The notes below the pieces were generated by a model. It was not told the DNA's origin. It ran no database searches and worked only from the letters and a program-made list of their open reading frames with translations. Position numbers and translations under genes: made by a program. From Gaiellasilicea sp963705515 (GTDB lineage: Bacteria; Actinomycetota; Thermoleophilia; Gaiellales; Gaiellaceae), in NCBI GenBank assembly GCA_963705515.1, contig CAVPJV010000001.1:62001-126000 (forward strand): 64,000 bases of DNA, read 5' to 3'. Numbering within the stretch: the stretch's first letter is position 1; each line of letters opens with the position of its first letter. Positions 8,182 to 16,604 of this stretch are shown here, piece after piece.

Positions 8182-9342
8182 ATGAGCAGTCGCGACACCG
8201 ACTTCGAGTTCGACTTCTTCGAGGAGCCTGAGACGCAGGAGGCCTCGGGGCGGAGCGACCGTTCTCTGCGGCGTGGCGGCCGCGGGCCTCGGCTGCCGCG
8301 CGGCCCGATTCGTCCGCGCGCCGGCTTCACGCCGCTGCTGCGGCTGCTCGGCCTGATCGCCTTCGCGATCCTGATCGTCGTCCTGCTCCTGCTCTGGGTG
8401 CAGAGCTGCCAGGAGGACAAGAAGCGCGACGCCTACAGCAGCTACATGGCGAGCATGAAGGCGGTCGGCGACGACTCCCAGCGCGTGGGCCGCGAGCTCA
8501 GCGACGCGCTCACGACCCAGGGGATCAAGCCTGCCGAGCTGCAGAAGCAGCTCGGGAACCTCGTCCAGCAGCAGGAGCTCGCGACCGACCGCGCGCGCAA
8601 GCTCGATCCGCCCGGGCCACTGCACGAGTCGCACGATCGCGCGATCGAGGCGCTCGTCTTCCGCGCCAACGGCCTCGCCGGCCTCTCCGAGGCGTTCCGG
8701 CGCACGCAAGGGTCGAAGGACGCCGCCGCGGCCGGGGCGCTGCTCGCCTCGCAGGCCGAGCGGCTCGTCGCGAGCGACGTCGTCTGGGACGACCTCTTCA
8801 AGGAACCAGGGATCGTCGTGCTGAAGACGGAGAACATCAGCGGCGTCGTGGTGCCCGACTCGAACTTCGTCCAGACGCCGGACCTCGCGAGCACGCGCTC
8901 GATGGTGCCGATCTGGGAGCGGATCAACGGCTCGGCCGCATCCGGTTCGACCTCGGGCACGCCGAGCGGGCTCCACGGCACGAACATCGAGTCGGTCAAG
9001 GTCGTTCCCGGCGGCCAGACACTGTCGGAGACGACGGAGAACACCGTCGAGGCGTCGACCGACCTCGGCTTCGCCGTCACTGTCGCGAACGGCGGCGACA
9101 GCCAGGAGGTCAAGATCCCGGTGACGCTGACAATCCAGCAGAGCCCGACCCCGATCGTGAAGAAGCAGACGATCGACATCATCAATCCCGACGAGTCGAA
9201 GACCGTCGTCTTCCGGGACTTCCCGTCGGTCGACTTCGGCGAGCGGCGGATCATGCGGATCGACGTCGAGCCGGTCCCGGGCGAGGCGAAGACCGACAAC
9301 AACTCCGCCGAGTACCCGATCATCTTCTCGCTGGGGGCGTAG
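8182..9342 (+). CDS. Single-pass membrane protein with CARDB-like extracellular domain
   Basis: Unrecognised family. 386 residues from the ATG at 8182 (a longer reading from 8050 would run through the divergent kinase promoter). Features: acidic N-terminus (DFEFDFFEEPE), basic stretch, one transmembrane helix (about 58-75, very rich in Leu/Val/Ile), a charged helical extracellular region (about 80-180), a Ser/Gly-rich linker, and a C-terminal beta-rich domain (about 270-386) resembling CARDB/Ig-like folds (phrases FAVTVANGGD and DNNSAEYPI). Four bases separate it from the next gene. A role at the cell envelope is likely, but its partner is unknown. Confidence 0.8.
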   Translation: MSSRDTDFEFDFFEEPETQEASGRSDRSLRRGGRGPRLPRGPIRPRAGFTPLLRLLGLIAFAILIVVLLLLWVQSCQEDKKRDAYSSYMASMKAVGDDSQRVGRELSDALTTQGIKPAELQKQLGNLVQQQELATDRARKLDPPGPLHESHDRAIEALVFRANGLAGLSEAFRRTQGSKDAAAAGALLASQAERLVASDVVWDDLFKEPGIVVLKTENISGVVVPDSNFVQTPDLASTRSMVPIWERINGSAASGSTSGTPSGLHGTNIESVKVVPGGQTLSETTENTVEASTDLGFAVTVANGGDSQEVKIPVTLTIQQSPTPIVKKQTIDIINPDESKTVVFRDFPSVDFGERRIMRIDVEPVPGEAKTDNNSAEYPIIFSLGA

Positions 9343-9346
9343 CGGC

Positions 9347-9817
9347 TTGAGCGCTGAGCTGATCCTCGCGATCGCCGCGGCGGCTGCGGCCGTCCTCGCG
9401 CTCGGCGTGTGCTTCTGGCTCTGGATCCGGGTGCGGCGGCTGCGGAACGCGCAGCGGGTGCTGCTCGGCGGCGGCCGCTCGGACCTCGTCGACTTCGCCG
9501 TCTCGCTGCAGGCGCGGATCGACGACCTGCACCGTGCCGTGGACGAGATCGCCGCGGGGCTCTCGCGGGTCGACCGCCGGGTCGACGGCTCCCTGACGAA
9601 CACCGCCGTCGTCCGCTACGACGCGTACGCCGGCACCGGCGGGCACCAGTCCGCATCGTTCGCGTTCCTCGACGACAACCGCACCGGTACGGTCGTGACC
9701 GCGATCCAGGGCCGCGACTACGCCCGCCTCTACGTCAAGGAGCTCGACCAGGGCCGCGCGCCGATCGCACTCTCCCCCGAGGAGCTGGAAGCGGTCGAGC
9801 GCGCCATGTCCCGCTAG
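9347..9817 (+). CDS. DUF4446 family membrane protein
   Basis: 156 residues: an N-terminal transmembrane helix (about 4-26) followed by a cytoplasmic domain of the DUF4446 family, recognisable from the helix DLVDFAVSLQARIDDLHRAV and the block RYDAYAGTGGHQSASFAFLDD. The family is widespread in Gram-positive bacteria and its function is unknown to me. The start is TTG at 9347, four bases after the preceding stop, so it is probably translated from the same mRNA as the CARDB-like protein. Confidence 0.85.
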   Translation: MSAELILAIAAAAAAVLALGVCFWLWIRVRRLRNAQRVLLGGGRSDLVDFAVSLQARIDDLHRAVDEIAAGLSRVDRRVDGSLTNTAVVRYDAYAGTGGHQSASFAFLDDNRTGTVVTAIQGRDYARLYVKELDQGRAPIALSPEELEAVERAMSR

Positions 9818-9826
9818 AGACGATCC

Positions 9827-9847
9827 TGGCCGCGAAGCGGCCATTTC
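9827..9847 (+). terminator. Hairpin after the DUF4446 gene
   Basis: Perfect inverted repeat TGGCCGC-GAA-GCGGCCA (9827-9843) followed by TTT. It begins 9 bases after the stop codon of the DUF4446 gene. The T run is short, so this is a weak intrinsic terminator at best. Confidence 0.5.
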
Positions 9848-9913
9848 AGGGGTCTTCGCGCGGTCGGGAATCCGCTCGGTGGATTCCTAACCTTGCGCTA
9901 GGCTTGAACAGCG

Positions 9914-10426
9914 TTGCAACAGGTACTCGTCCTGAATGCAAGCTACGAGCCGCTGAACGTGTGTTCGGTGCGGCGGGCGCACGTGCTCGTCTGGAAGGGG
10001 AAGGCGGAGGTGCTCGAGAGCCTCCCCAAGGGACTGCGCTCCGCGACGGACACCTACGTCTGGCCGCACGTGATCCGGCTCGTCCAGTACGTCCGGGTCC
10101 CGCGCACGATCCAGCGCAAGATCTCGCGCCGGGCGCTCTTCGCACGTGACGGCTGGCGCTGCGCCTACTGCGGCACGTCCTCCGGCCGGCTGACGCTCGA
10201 CCACGTGATTCCGCGCTCGAAAGGCGGCGAGTCGATCTGGGAGAACGTCGTCACGGCGTGCGCGCCCTGCAACCTGCACAAGGGCGACCGGCTGCTCCAG
10301 GACTCGGGCCTGCGCCTGCAACGGCCGCCGCGGCCGCCGGCGCCGGTGCTCTTCATCCATCTGGCGACACCGACGATCCCGCAGGTCTGGCAGCGCTACC
10401 TCCCGGGCACGGCGACCGCGGCATAG
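9914..10426 (+). CDS. HNH endonuclease family protein
   Basis: 170 residues. The N-terminal part (LVLNASYEPLNVCSVRRAHVLV) is typical of a small HNH family found as a single chromosomal gene in many actinobacteria. The HNH nuclease fold occupies about residues 75-125: CAYCG and CAPCN zinc knuckles around LDHVIPRSKGG, with the catalytic His in DH and Asn in ENVV. The start TTG at 9914 is chosen because the conserved N-terminus begins there; a TAGGCT box at 9899-9904 would put transcription start close to it. The cellular substrate is unknown. Confidence 0.88.
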   Translation: MQQVLVLNASYEPLNVCSVRRAHVLVWKGKAEVLESLPKGLRSATDTYVWPHVIRLVQYVRVPRTIQRKISRRALFARDGWRCAYCGTSSGRLTLDHVIPRSKGGESIWENVVTACAPCNLHKGDRLLQDSGLRLQRPPRPPAPVLFIHLATPTIPQVWQRYLPGTATAA

Positions 10427-10427
10427 C

Positions 10428-10913
10428 GTGGACGTTCGCATGAGCCTGCCCGACCCGATCCTCCGGATCGACGAGCCGGAGCGGGACGAACGCGCGTGGG
10501 TCGGAGAGGTTGCAGCCGTTCTCCGTGACGGCGAGCGGGAGCGATTCTTCGTCCGGGCGCTGCTCGAGCTGCCGATCGACGGTGAGGAGGGCGTCTTCCG
10601 CTACGGCAGCTGGATCGAGGTCAGCCCCGGCGACTTCGAGGTGCTCATCGAGCTCTGGCCCGACGAGGACGCATGGCGAAGCCGCCCGTTTTCCGGCACG
10701 CTCGCCAACGAGCTGCCTCCCTATGCGTTCACGGAGGGCCTGCCGGCACAGCTCCGGCTGCGCCAGGTGCGCGTCCTCCCGCGCGTCGAGCTCGACGAGG
10801 CTGACCACGAGCTCGTGCGGGCGCAGCGGAATGGGATCTCAGCCCATCGCGCGCACCAGCTTGCCGAAACGCTCAGTCGCGTTCGACCGGCCCGAGCGCG
10901 TACCACTCGCTGA
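10428..10913 (+). CDS. DUF2199-like protein
   Basis: 161 residues, acidic, no membrane segment. The pattern FFVRALLELPIDGEEGVFRYGSW, then IEVSPGDFEVLIELW, resembles the DUF2199 family (function unknown). The start is either GTG at 10428 or ATG at 10440. Its 3' end overlaps the convergent rhodanese gene by 41 bases, so the last dozen residues are antisense to that gene's end. Confidence 0.7.
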   Translation: MDVRMSLPDPILRIDEPERDERAWVGEVAAVLRDGERERFFVRALLELPIDGEEGVFRYGSWIEVSPGDFEVLIELWPDEDAWRSRPFSGTLANELPPYAFTEGLPAQLRLRQVRVLPRVELDEADHELVRAQRNGISAHRAHQLAETLSRVRPARARTTR

Positions 10914-11562
10914 ACGAGCCGGGATAGAGGCGTGCATCCTCCCGCCCGGCGAGATGGAGCTCGTGCAGGACGGCGCACGCGGTGACGCCGGAGCCGCAGT
11001 AGACGACGAGGTCGGGCGCCTCCCGCAGGTCGTCGGGAAGCGGCGACTCGTCCAGGAAGAAGCGGTTCCGCGCGCCCGGGATCCGGCCTGCGACCGGGTC
11101 GATCGGCTCGGTCTCACCACGCCAGCGCTCCGGGGCCCGGGCGTCGACGAGCGTCAGCGACGCGTCCCGGAGGCGGTTGAGGATCTCGGTCGCAGTCGCA
11201 GTGTCGTCCAAGCGGGCGCGCGGGGTGAAGATCCGCGGCGCGATCTGCTCGGCGCCCTGCGCGAGCGGGCCGCGCCAGGCGTCGAACGGGATCACGCCCG
11301 CCGCGTCGTGGCCGAAGTGGCGGAGGAGCCACCAGAGCCGTGCGGCCCAGCCGGTGCCCTCGTCGTAGCCGACGACGAGCGTCTCCGGGCCGATCCCGGC
11401 TGCGGAAGCCCAGGTTGCGAATGCCTCCGCCCTCGGGAGCGGGTGGCGCCCGCCGCCGTCGTCACCGGTCAGATCGGTCTCGGGATCGGCGTGCGCCGCG
11501 CCGGGGACGTGGCCCTCGAGATACGCCTCGCGCGGGCGGCAGTCGACGAGTCGCGTCTCCAC
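10873..11562 (-). CDS. sseA: Tandem-rhodanese sulfurtransferase (thiosulfate or 3-mercaptopyruvate type)
   Basis: Transfers sulfane sulfur from a donor to cyanide or other thiophiles through a cysteine persulfide. 229 residues in two rhodanese domains: an inactive N-terminal one (about 1-110, with EGHVPGAAHAD) and a catalytic C-terminal one (about 125-225) with the active-site loop CGSGVTA. Mercaptopyruvate enzymes usually carry CG(S/T)GVTA, which favours that substrate. About 50 residues shorter than typical SseA. GTG start at 11560-11562 with a TAGGCT box six bases upstream. Confidence 0.88.
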   Translation of the reverse strand: METRLVDCRPREAYLEGHVPGAAHADPETDLTGDDGGGRHPLPRAEAFATWASAAGIGPETLVVGYDEGTGWAARLWWLLRHFGHDAAGVIPFDAWRGPLAQGAEQIAPRIFTPRARLDDTATATEILNRLRDASLTLVDARAPERWRGETEPIDPVAGRIPGARNRFFLDESPLPDDLREAPDLVVYCGSGVTACAVLHELHLAGREDARLYPGSFSEWYALGPVERD

Positions 11563-11568
11563 GGCGGA

Positions 11569-11574
11569 AGCCTA
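11569..11574 (-). promoter_or_regulatory. -10-like box TAGGCT for leaderless sulfurtransferase mRNA
   Basis: TAGGCT on the minus strand, six bases before the GTG start of the sulfurtransferase; transcription would begin at or next to the start codon. The same box with the same spacing precedes the gene starting at 39494. Confidence 0.5.
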
Positions 11575-11579
11575 GCTCT

Positions 11580-11626
11580 TGCATGAAATGCAGCTATAGT
11601 GAATAGTATGCATTCCGGCGAAGGAG
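11580..11626 (+). promoter_or_regulatory. argG promoter with two ARG (ArgR) boxes and ribosome binding site
   Basis: An AT-rich island in a GC-rich region. TGCATGAAATGCA (11580-11592) and TGAATAGTATGCA (11600-11612) both match the bacterial arginine-repressor operator, with centres 20 bases apart, the spacing typical of paired ARG boxes. TATAGT (11595-11600) between them is a good -10 element, so repressor binding would block RNA polymerase. AAGGAG (11621-11626) is the ribosome binding site. No argR lies in the window. Confidence 0.8.
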
Positions 11627-11630
11627 TGAG

Positions 11631-12839
11631 ATGAACAGGATCGCGGTGGTCGCCTTCTCCGGCGGCCTCGACACCAGTTGCATCGTCAGCTGGCTGAAGG
11701 AGGACTGGTACGGCTTCGACGAGGTCGTCGCCGTGCTGGTCGACGTCGGCCAGGAGTTCGATCTCGAGGCGTCGATCGAGCGTGGACGCGCCGCCGGTGC
11801 CGACGACGTCATCCTCGTCGACCGCAAGTCCGCGTTCGCCGACGAGCAGTGCGCCCGCGCGATCAAGACGAACGCCCTCTACGAGGGCAAGTACCCGCTC
11901 GTTTCGGCGCTCTCCCGCCCCGTGATCGCGCAGGCCGTCGCCGAGCTGGCGGTCGAGCTGGGGGCTGAGGCCGTCGTGCACGGCTGCACCGGCAAGGGCA
12001 ACGACCAGCTGCGGTTCGAGCTCTCCTTCAAGGCGGCGGATCCCGGCCTGAACGTGATCGCCCCGCTCCGTGACCGGATCTGGACGCGCGACGAGGAGAT
12101 CGAGTACGCCATCGCCAAGGGCATCCCCGTCCAGGCGACGCAGGCGGCGCCGTTCTCGATCGACGAAAACCTCTTCGGTCGCGCGATCGAGGCAGGCGTG
12201 CTCGAGGATCCCTGGGCGGCGCCGCCGGAAGAGCCCTACGCACTCACGAGCGACCCGAGCGCGTCGCCCGAGCCGATCGAGGTGACGATCGGGTTCGAGG
12301 CCGGTGTTCCCGTTTCACTCGACGGCGAGGAGCTGGCGCTCGCGGATCTGATCGCGCGCCTGAACGGGCTCGCCGGCGGCTACGGGATCGGGCGGCTCGA
12401 CATGATCGAGAACCGCGCGGTCGGGATCAAGAGCCGCGAGGTCTACGAGGCGCCGGCTGCGATCGTCCTGATCCAGGCGCACTCGGCGCTCGAGGACGTC
12501 GTCCTGACGAAGGACGAGGCGCGGATCAAGCGCGGGCTCGAGCAGCGCTGGACCGAGCTGGTCTACGAGGGCCTCTGGTTCAGCCCCGCGCGCGAGGCGA
12601 TCGACGCCTTCGTCGACACGACGCAAGCGCTCGTCGAGGGCGAGGTCCGCGTGTCGCTGCGGCCCAACGCGGCCGTCGTCACCGGCCGCCGCTCGCCGAA
12701 CATGCTCTACGCGGAGAAGCTCGCGTCCTACGGGGCCGGCGAGACGTTCCCCCACGCGGCCGCGGCGGGCTTCGTCAAGATCGCGTCGCTCGAGGTCGAG
12801 CTCGCGGCTGCCCGCAAGCGGGCGACGACGAACGCATGA
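11631..12839 (+). CDS. argG: Argininosuccinate synthase
   Basis: Joins citrulline and aspartate using ATP, the penultimate step of arginine synthesis. 402 residues, the usual length. The N-terminus has the PP-loop AFSGGLDTS (8-16); later conserved blocks include CTGKGNDQLRFE and a GRLDMIENR segment. The ATG at 11631 is preceded by a good ribosome binding site and two ARG boxes. Its last four bases overlap the argH start (ATGA). Confidence 0.98.
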   Translation: MNRIAVVAFSGGLDTSCIVSWLKEDWYGFDEVVAVLVDVGQEFDLEASIERGRAAGADDVILVDRKSAFADEQCARAIKTNALYEGKYPLVSALSRPVIAQAVAELAVELGAEAVVHGCTGKGNDQLRFELSFKAADPGLNVIAPLRDRIWTRDEEIEYAIAKGIPVQATQAAPFSIDENLFGRAIEAGVLEDPWAAPPEEPYALTSDPSASPEPIEVTIGFEAGVPVSLDGEELALADLIARLNGLAGGYGIGRLDMIENRAVGIKSREVYEAPAAIVLIQAHSALEDVVLTKDEARIKRGLEQRWTELVYEGLWFSPAREAIDAFVDTTQALVEGEVRVSLRPNAAVVTGRRSPNMLYAEKLASYGAGETFPHAAAAGFVKIASLEVELAAARKRATTNA

Positions 12840-14059
12840 CCCTCTGGTCCGGCCGGGTCGGGCGCGCGCTCGACCCGGCCGTGGCCGCGTTCCTCCGCGC
12901 CGACGACGCCGAGCTGCTGCCGTACGACTGCGAGGCGACCGCAGTGCACGCCCGTAGGCTGAACGCCGCCGGGCTGCTCGACGACGGCGAGCTGGCCGAG
13001 GCGGAGTCGCAGCTGGCGCAGATCGCGACGGGCGGCGGGATCGAACCCGAGGACGAGGACGTCCACACGGCGATCGAGCGCCTGCTCGGAGAGGTCGGCC
13101 GGAAGATCCACGCAGGCAGGTCGCGCAACGACCAGGTGGCGGCGGCGTTCAGGCTCTACGTGGCCGCTGCGGCCGGCGAGGCGCGGGCCGCGATCGCCAC
13201 GCTGGCCGGCGTGCTCCTCGACCTCGCCGAGGCGGAGGCCGAGACGCCGATGCCGGGCTACACCCACCTGCAGCGGGCTCAGCCAGTCACGGTCGGGCAC
13301 CACCTGCTGGCGTGGGTCGAGATGCTCGAGCGCGATCTGACCCGTTTCGCAGCGGCCGCCGCGGCCGCGGAGCCGAGCCCGCTCGGCGCGGGAGCGCTCG
13401 CCGGCTCGACCTTGCCGTTGCCGGCGCCCGCCAACCAGCTCCGCAACTCGCTCGACGCTGTCGCCGATCGCGACTTCGCGCTCGACTATCTCTACGCAGC
13501 AGCGGTCTGCTTCGTCCACCTCTCCCGAATCGGAGAGGAGCTCGTGCTCTGGACGACGGCGGAGTTCGGCTTCGCCCGGCTCGGCGAGGACGCCGCCACC
13601 GGCTCGTCGATGATGCCGCAGAAGCTGAACCCCGACGTGGCCGAGCTCGCACGCGGCAAGGCAGGCACCGCGATCGGGCGCCTGACCGGTCTGCTCGCGA
13701 CCGTCAAGGGACTGCCGCTTGCCTACAACCGCGACCTGCAGGAGGACAAGGCGCCGGTCTTCGCGGCGCGGGCCGATCTCGCCGGAGCGCTCTCAGCGCT
13801 GACGGCGCTCGTGCACGGGCTCGAGCTCGATCGCGAGCGGCTGGCTGCCGCCGCGAGCGATCCGCTCCTGCTCGCCACCGACACCGCCGAGGCCCTCGTC
13901 CGTGAGGGAACGCCGTTCCGCGACGCGCACGAGCGGGTCGCCGAGTCGGTGCGGGACGGCAGCTACGAGGCACCGCCGGCAGCCCCGCGGTCCGCACCGG
14001 GTCCGGGTGGCGTCGTGGCCGCGATCGCTGCGGCCCGCGCCAGGCTCGACGCCGTGTGA
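12836..14059 (+). CDS. argH: Argininosuccinate lyase
   Basis: Cleaves argininosuccinate to arginine and fumarate, the last step of arginine synthesis. 407 residues, somewhat shorter than the usual 450-470. Contains the fumarase/aspartase superfamily signature GSSMMPQKLNPD and the substrate-binding block HAGRSRNDQV; TPMPGYTHLQRAQP carries the conserved His. Translationally coupled to argG by a four-base overlap, hence under the same ArgR-type promoter. Confidence 0.97.
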   Translation: MTLWSGRVGRALDPAVAAFLRADDAELLPYDCEATAVHARRLNAAGLLDDGELAEAESQLAQIATGGGIEPEDEDVHTAIERLLGEVGRKIHAGRSRNDQVAAAFRLYVAAAAGEARAAIATLAGVLLDLAEAEAETPMPGYTHLQRAQPVTVGHHLLAWVEMLERDLTRFAAAAAAAEPSPLGAGALAGSTLPLPAPANQLRNSLDAVADRDFALDYLYAAAVCFVHLSRIGEELVLWTTAEFGFARLGEDAATGSSMMPQKLNPDVAELARGKAGTAIGRLTGLLATVKGLPLAYNRDLQEDKAPVFAARADLAGALSALTALVHGLELDRERLAAAASDPLLLATDTAEALVREGTPFRDAHERVAESVRDGSYEAPPAAPRSAPGPGGVVAAIAAARARLDAV

Positions 14060-14089
14060 CGCAGCCGTCCGCGGCGGCGTATACACGGC

Positions 14090-14785
14090 ATGAAAACTCG
14101 ACTCCTCCCCATCGCAGGGCTACTGACCTTCGTCGTCGTGTTCGCTGCCGTCTCGCTTCCCGGGCCGGCGTCGAGCGCCGCGGCCGAGGCCGGAGGCATC
14201 ACCGTCCAGGGGACCGCCTTCGTGGCCTCCGTGCCCGACCGGGCAGAACTGTCGTTCGGCGTCGAGAGCCAGGGTCAGACGGCGCGGGGCGCGCTCTCGG
14301 CGAACGCGGCCGAGATGCGGCGCGTGATCGCCGCCGTCAAGGCTGCCGGCGGCACCGAGGTGAAGACGCAGTCGGTCTCGCTCTCGCCGCGCTACAACGA
14401 GACGAACGAGGTGCAGGCATTCGTCGCCACCAACACGGTCTCGGCCACGATCAAGGAGATCGCGAAGGTGGGCGCCCTGATCGACGCCGCCGTTGACGCC
14501 GGCGCGAACCAGGTCTACGGCCCGTCGCTCTCCCGCGGCGACCAGGGTGAGCTCTACCGCGGCGCCCTCAAGGCCGCGGTCGCCGACGCCCGGGCCAGCG
14601 CGCAGGCGCTCGCGGCGGCATCCGACCTCTCGCTGGGCCGCATCACCGCGATCGTCGAGAGCGGCGGCTCCTCGCCCCAGCCGTTCGCCGTGGCGGCGAA
14701 GGCGATGGACGCGGGCTCCACCCCGATCGAGCCCGGGACGCAGCAGGTGACCGCGGTCGTCTCGGTCACGTTCTCGGTCTTCTAG
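14090..14785 (+). CDS. Secreted SIMPL-domain (DUF541) protein
   Basis: 231 residues. A signal peptide (about 1-33, hydrophobic GLLTFVVVFAAVSLPG then an Ala-rich cleavage region) is followed by a SIMPL/DUF541 domain over the rest of the protein, recognised from ITVQGTAFVASVPDRAELSFGV at the start and QQVTAVVSVTFSVF at the end. Bacterial members include oxidative-stress-linked periplasmic proteins (YggE), but the molecular function is not established. Begins 30 bases after argH and may be read from it. A perfect inverted repeat follows the stop codon. Confidence 0.88.
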   Translation: MKTRLLPIAGLLTFVVVFAAVSLPGPASSAAAEAGGITVQGTAFVASVPDRAELSFGVESQGQTARGALSANAAEMRRVIAAVKAAGGTEVKTQSVSLSPRYNETNEVQAFVATNTVSATIKEIAKVGALIDAAVDAGANQVYGPSLSRGDQGELYRGALKAAVADARASAQALAAASDLSLGRITAIVESGGSSPQPFAVAAKAMDAGSTPIEPGTQQVTAVVSVTFSVF

Positions 14786-14792
14786 CCGTAGC

Positions 14793-14827
14793 GGACATGT
14801 CCCAGGGACAGTCCCTGGGACATGTCC
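14793..14827. repeat. Perfect 17-base inverted repeat (GGACATGTCC family) between convergent genes
   Basis: Arms GGACATGTCCCAGGGAC (14793-14809) and its exact reverse complement (14811-14827) around a single A. It lies between the convergent SIMPL gene and amt. The outer ten bases GGACATGTCC recur in a pair of palindromes at 49651-49761 with a different inner stem, so this is a member of a dispersed REP-like family. Neither strand has a T run, so a terminator role is possible but not shown. Confidence 0.75.
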
Positions 14828-14840
14828 GGCTCGGCCGTCT

Positions 14841-16247
14841 CTAGCTCGTCGGCTCCACCACGACTGCGCTCGTGGCCGTCGCTGCGGGCGCCGGGCGCTG
14901 CGCGTGCGCAAGACCCATGTGGCCGTGCGTCTCGGTGCCGTAGCCGCCGGGCACCGGGATGTAGAACTCGGGATAGCCCCACATGCCATGCTCGGAGACA
15001 TCCAGGCCGGCGGTCTCGACGTGCTCCTCCGTCCGGATCCCGATCGTGACCTTGAACAGCCAGAGGATCCCGAACGACGCGGCGAACGTGAACGCTCCGA
15101 CGGTGACAAGTCCGAGCGCCTGGACGCCGAGTTGGTGCAGCCCACCGCCGTAGAAGATGCCGCCCGTCCCGGTCGCGAGCTTCTCCGCGAGCGCAGGCAC
15201 GGTGAAGAAGCCCAGCGAGAGGGTGCCCCACACGCCGGCCATGCCGTGCGCAGAGAGGGCCCCGACCGGATCGTCGATCCCGATCCGCTCGACGAAGAGG
15301 ACGCCCAGCACGACGATCGCCCCCGCGATGAGCCCGATCACGATCGCCGCCCAAGGAGCGACGAACGCGCACGCGGCCGTGATCGCGACGAGCGCCGCGA
15401 TCGCACCGTTCAGCATCATCGAGAGGTCGGGCTTCTTGATCACGAGCCAGGAGGTGATGACGGCGCCGAGCACGCCGGCCGCCGCAGCGAGGTTCGTGTT
15501 CAGGGCGACGTACGCGAAGAAGCCGACGCCGCCGAAGTCGACGCTGAGCGTCGAGCCCGGGTTGAAGCCGAACCAGCCGAACCAGAGGATGATCACGCCG
15601 AGCGTGGTGAACGCCATGTTGTGACCGGGGATCGCGTTCGGCTTCCCGTCGGAGGCGAACTTGCCGATCCGCGGGCCAAGCAAGAGCGCCCCGGCCAGCC
15701 CGGCCAGCGCACCCTGGTAGTGGACGACGGTCGAGCCGGCGAAGTCCTGCATCCCCCTTGCGAACAGCCACCCGTCCGGGCTCCAAACCCAGTGCGAGAC
15801 GAGCGAGTAGATCAGCGTGTAGGCGACGCCGAACGCGAAGTAGACCCAGAGCCGCGTCCGCTCCGCCATCGCGCCCCAGACGATCGCCAGCGACACGGCG
15901 CAGAACACGACCTCGAACAGGTACCCCGCAGCCGCGGGGATCGCCGAGAACCAGCTGAACGGCGCCGCTCCGACCGCCAACAGCTCGTCGACCGACGGGA
16001 AGAAACCGGAGCCGCCCCAGAGGCCGTTGCCGCCGTCGCCGAAGGCGATCCCGTAGCCGACGAGGTAGTACACGATCGACGCGATCGCGAGGACGAGGAC
16101 GTTCTTCGCCGCGATGTGGCCGACGTTCTTCATCCGCGTCAGCCCGGCTTCCAGGAAGGCGAAGCCCGCCTGCATGAACATCACGAGAATCGCGGCCAGG
16201 ACGACCCAGATGGTGCTGCTTGCGATTGCCAGTTCCTTTGTCGTCAT
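14841..16247 (-). CDS. amt: Ammonium transporter (Amt/MEP/Rh family)
   Basis: Ammonium uptake channel. 468 residues, 11 predicted membrane helices. Family motifs include the N-terminal FMQAGFAFLEAGLTRMKN and DFAGSTVVHYQGALAGLAGA, with conserved pore histidines. The ATG overlaps the glnB stop codon by four bases, so amt is the third gene of glnA1-glnB-amt and is coupled to its own regulator PII, which in other bacteria blocks Amt by inserting its T-loop. Confidence 0.97.
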   Translation of the reverse strand: MTTKELAIASSTIWVVLAAILVMFMQAGFAFLEAGLTRMKNVGHIAAKNVLVLAIASIVYYLVGYGIAFGDGGNGLWGGSGFFPSVDELLAVGAAPFSWFSAIPAAAGYLFEVVFCAVSLAIVWGAMAERTRLWVYFAFGVAYTLIYSLVSHWVWSPDGWLFARGMQDFAGSTVVHYQGALAGLAGALLLGPRIGKFASDGKPNAIPGHNMAFTTLGVIILWFGWFGFNPGSTLSVDFGGVGFFAYVALNTNLAAAAGVLGAVITSWLVIKKPDLSMMLNGAIAALVAITAACAFVAPWAAIVIGLIAGAIVVLGVLFVERIGIDDPVGALSAHGMAGVWGTLSLGFFTVPALAEKLATGTGGIFYGGGLHQLGVQALGLVTVGAFTFAASFGILWLFKVTIGIRTEEHVETAGLDVSEHGMWGYPEFYIPVPGGYGTETHGHMGLAHAQRPAPAATATSAVVVEPTS

Positions 16248-16594
16248 GCGACCTCGACCTCCTCGAGCCTCTCTCCGGTGCGGTTGTGGGTGACGTCGAA
16301 CACGGGCGTGGTCCAGACGAGGCCGTCGCCGGACTCGTGCCCGGTGCGGGCGGCGTCCGCGATCGCCTCGACCACTTTCGGGGCGAGCTCGTCCTTCACG
16401 AGGAAGAAGAGGTACGCCTTGGGCAGGAACCGCGATTCGAAGATCCGGCCGCGGTACTCGTGGGTGATCCCACGCTGGCGGCCGTGCCCGACCGCCTCGA
16501 TCACGGTGACGCCGACGTGGCCGGTCTGGTCCTCGACGGCGTCCATGACGGTCTCGATCCGGTCCCGGACCACGACCGCTTCCACTTTGATCAT
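16244..16594 (-). CDS. glnB: Nitrogen regulatory protein PII with Phe in place of the modified Tyr51
   Basis: Trimeric sensor of 2-oxoglutarate and ADP/ATP that controls ammonium transport and glutamine synthetase. 116 residues, normal length. The T-loop aligns as GRQRGITHEYRGRIFESRFLPK: Tyr47 matches E. coli Tyr46, but Phe52 sits where Tyr51 is uridylylated or adenylylated. The B-loop reads SGDGLVW and the C-terminal loop has NRTGER. Being next to amt, it could also be called GlnK. Covalent modification at this site is excluded by the sequence; ligand control may remain. Confidence 0.93.
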   Translation of the reverse strand: MIKVEAVVVRDRIETVMDAVEDQTGHVGVTVIEAVGHGRQRGITHEYRGRIFESRFLPKAYLFFLVKDELAPKVVEAIADAARTGHESGDGLVWTTPVFDVTHNRTGERLEEVEVA

Positions 16595-16604
16595 CGTCGC
16601 CTCC

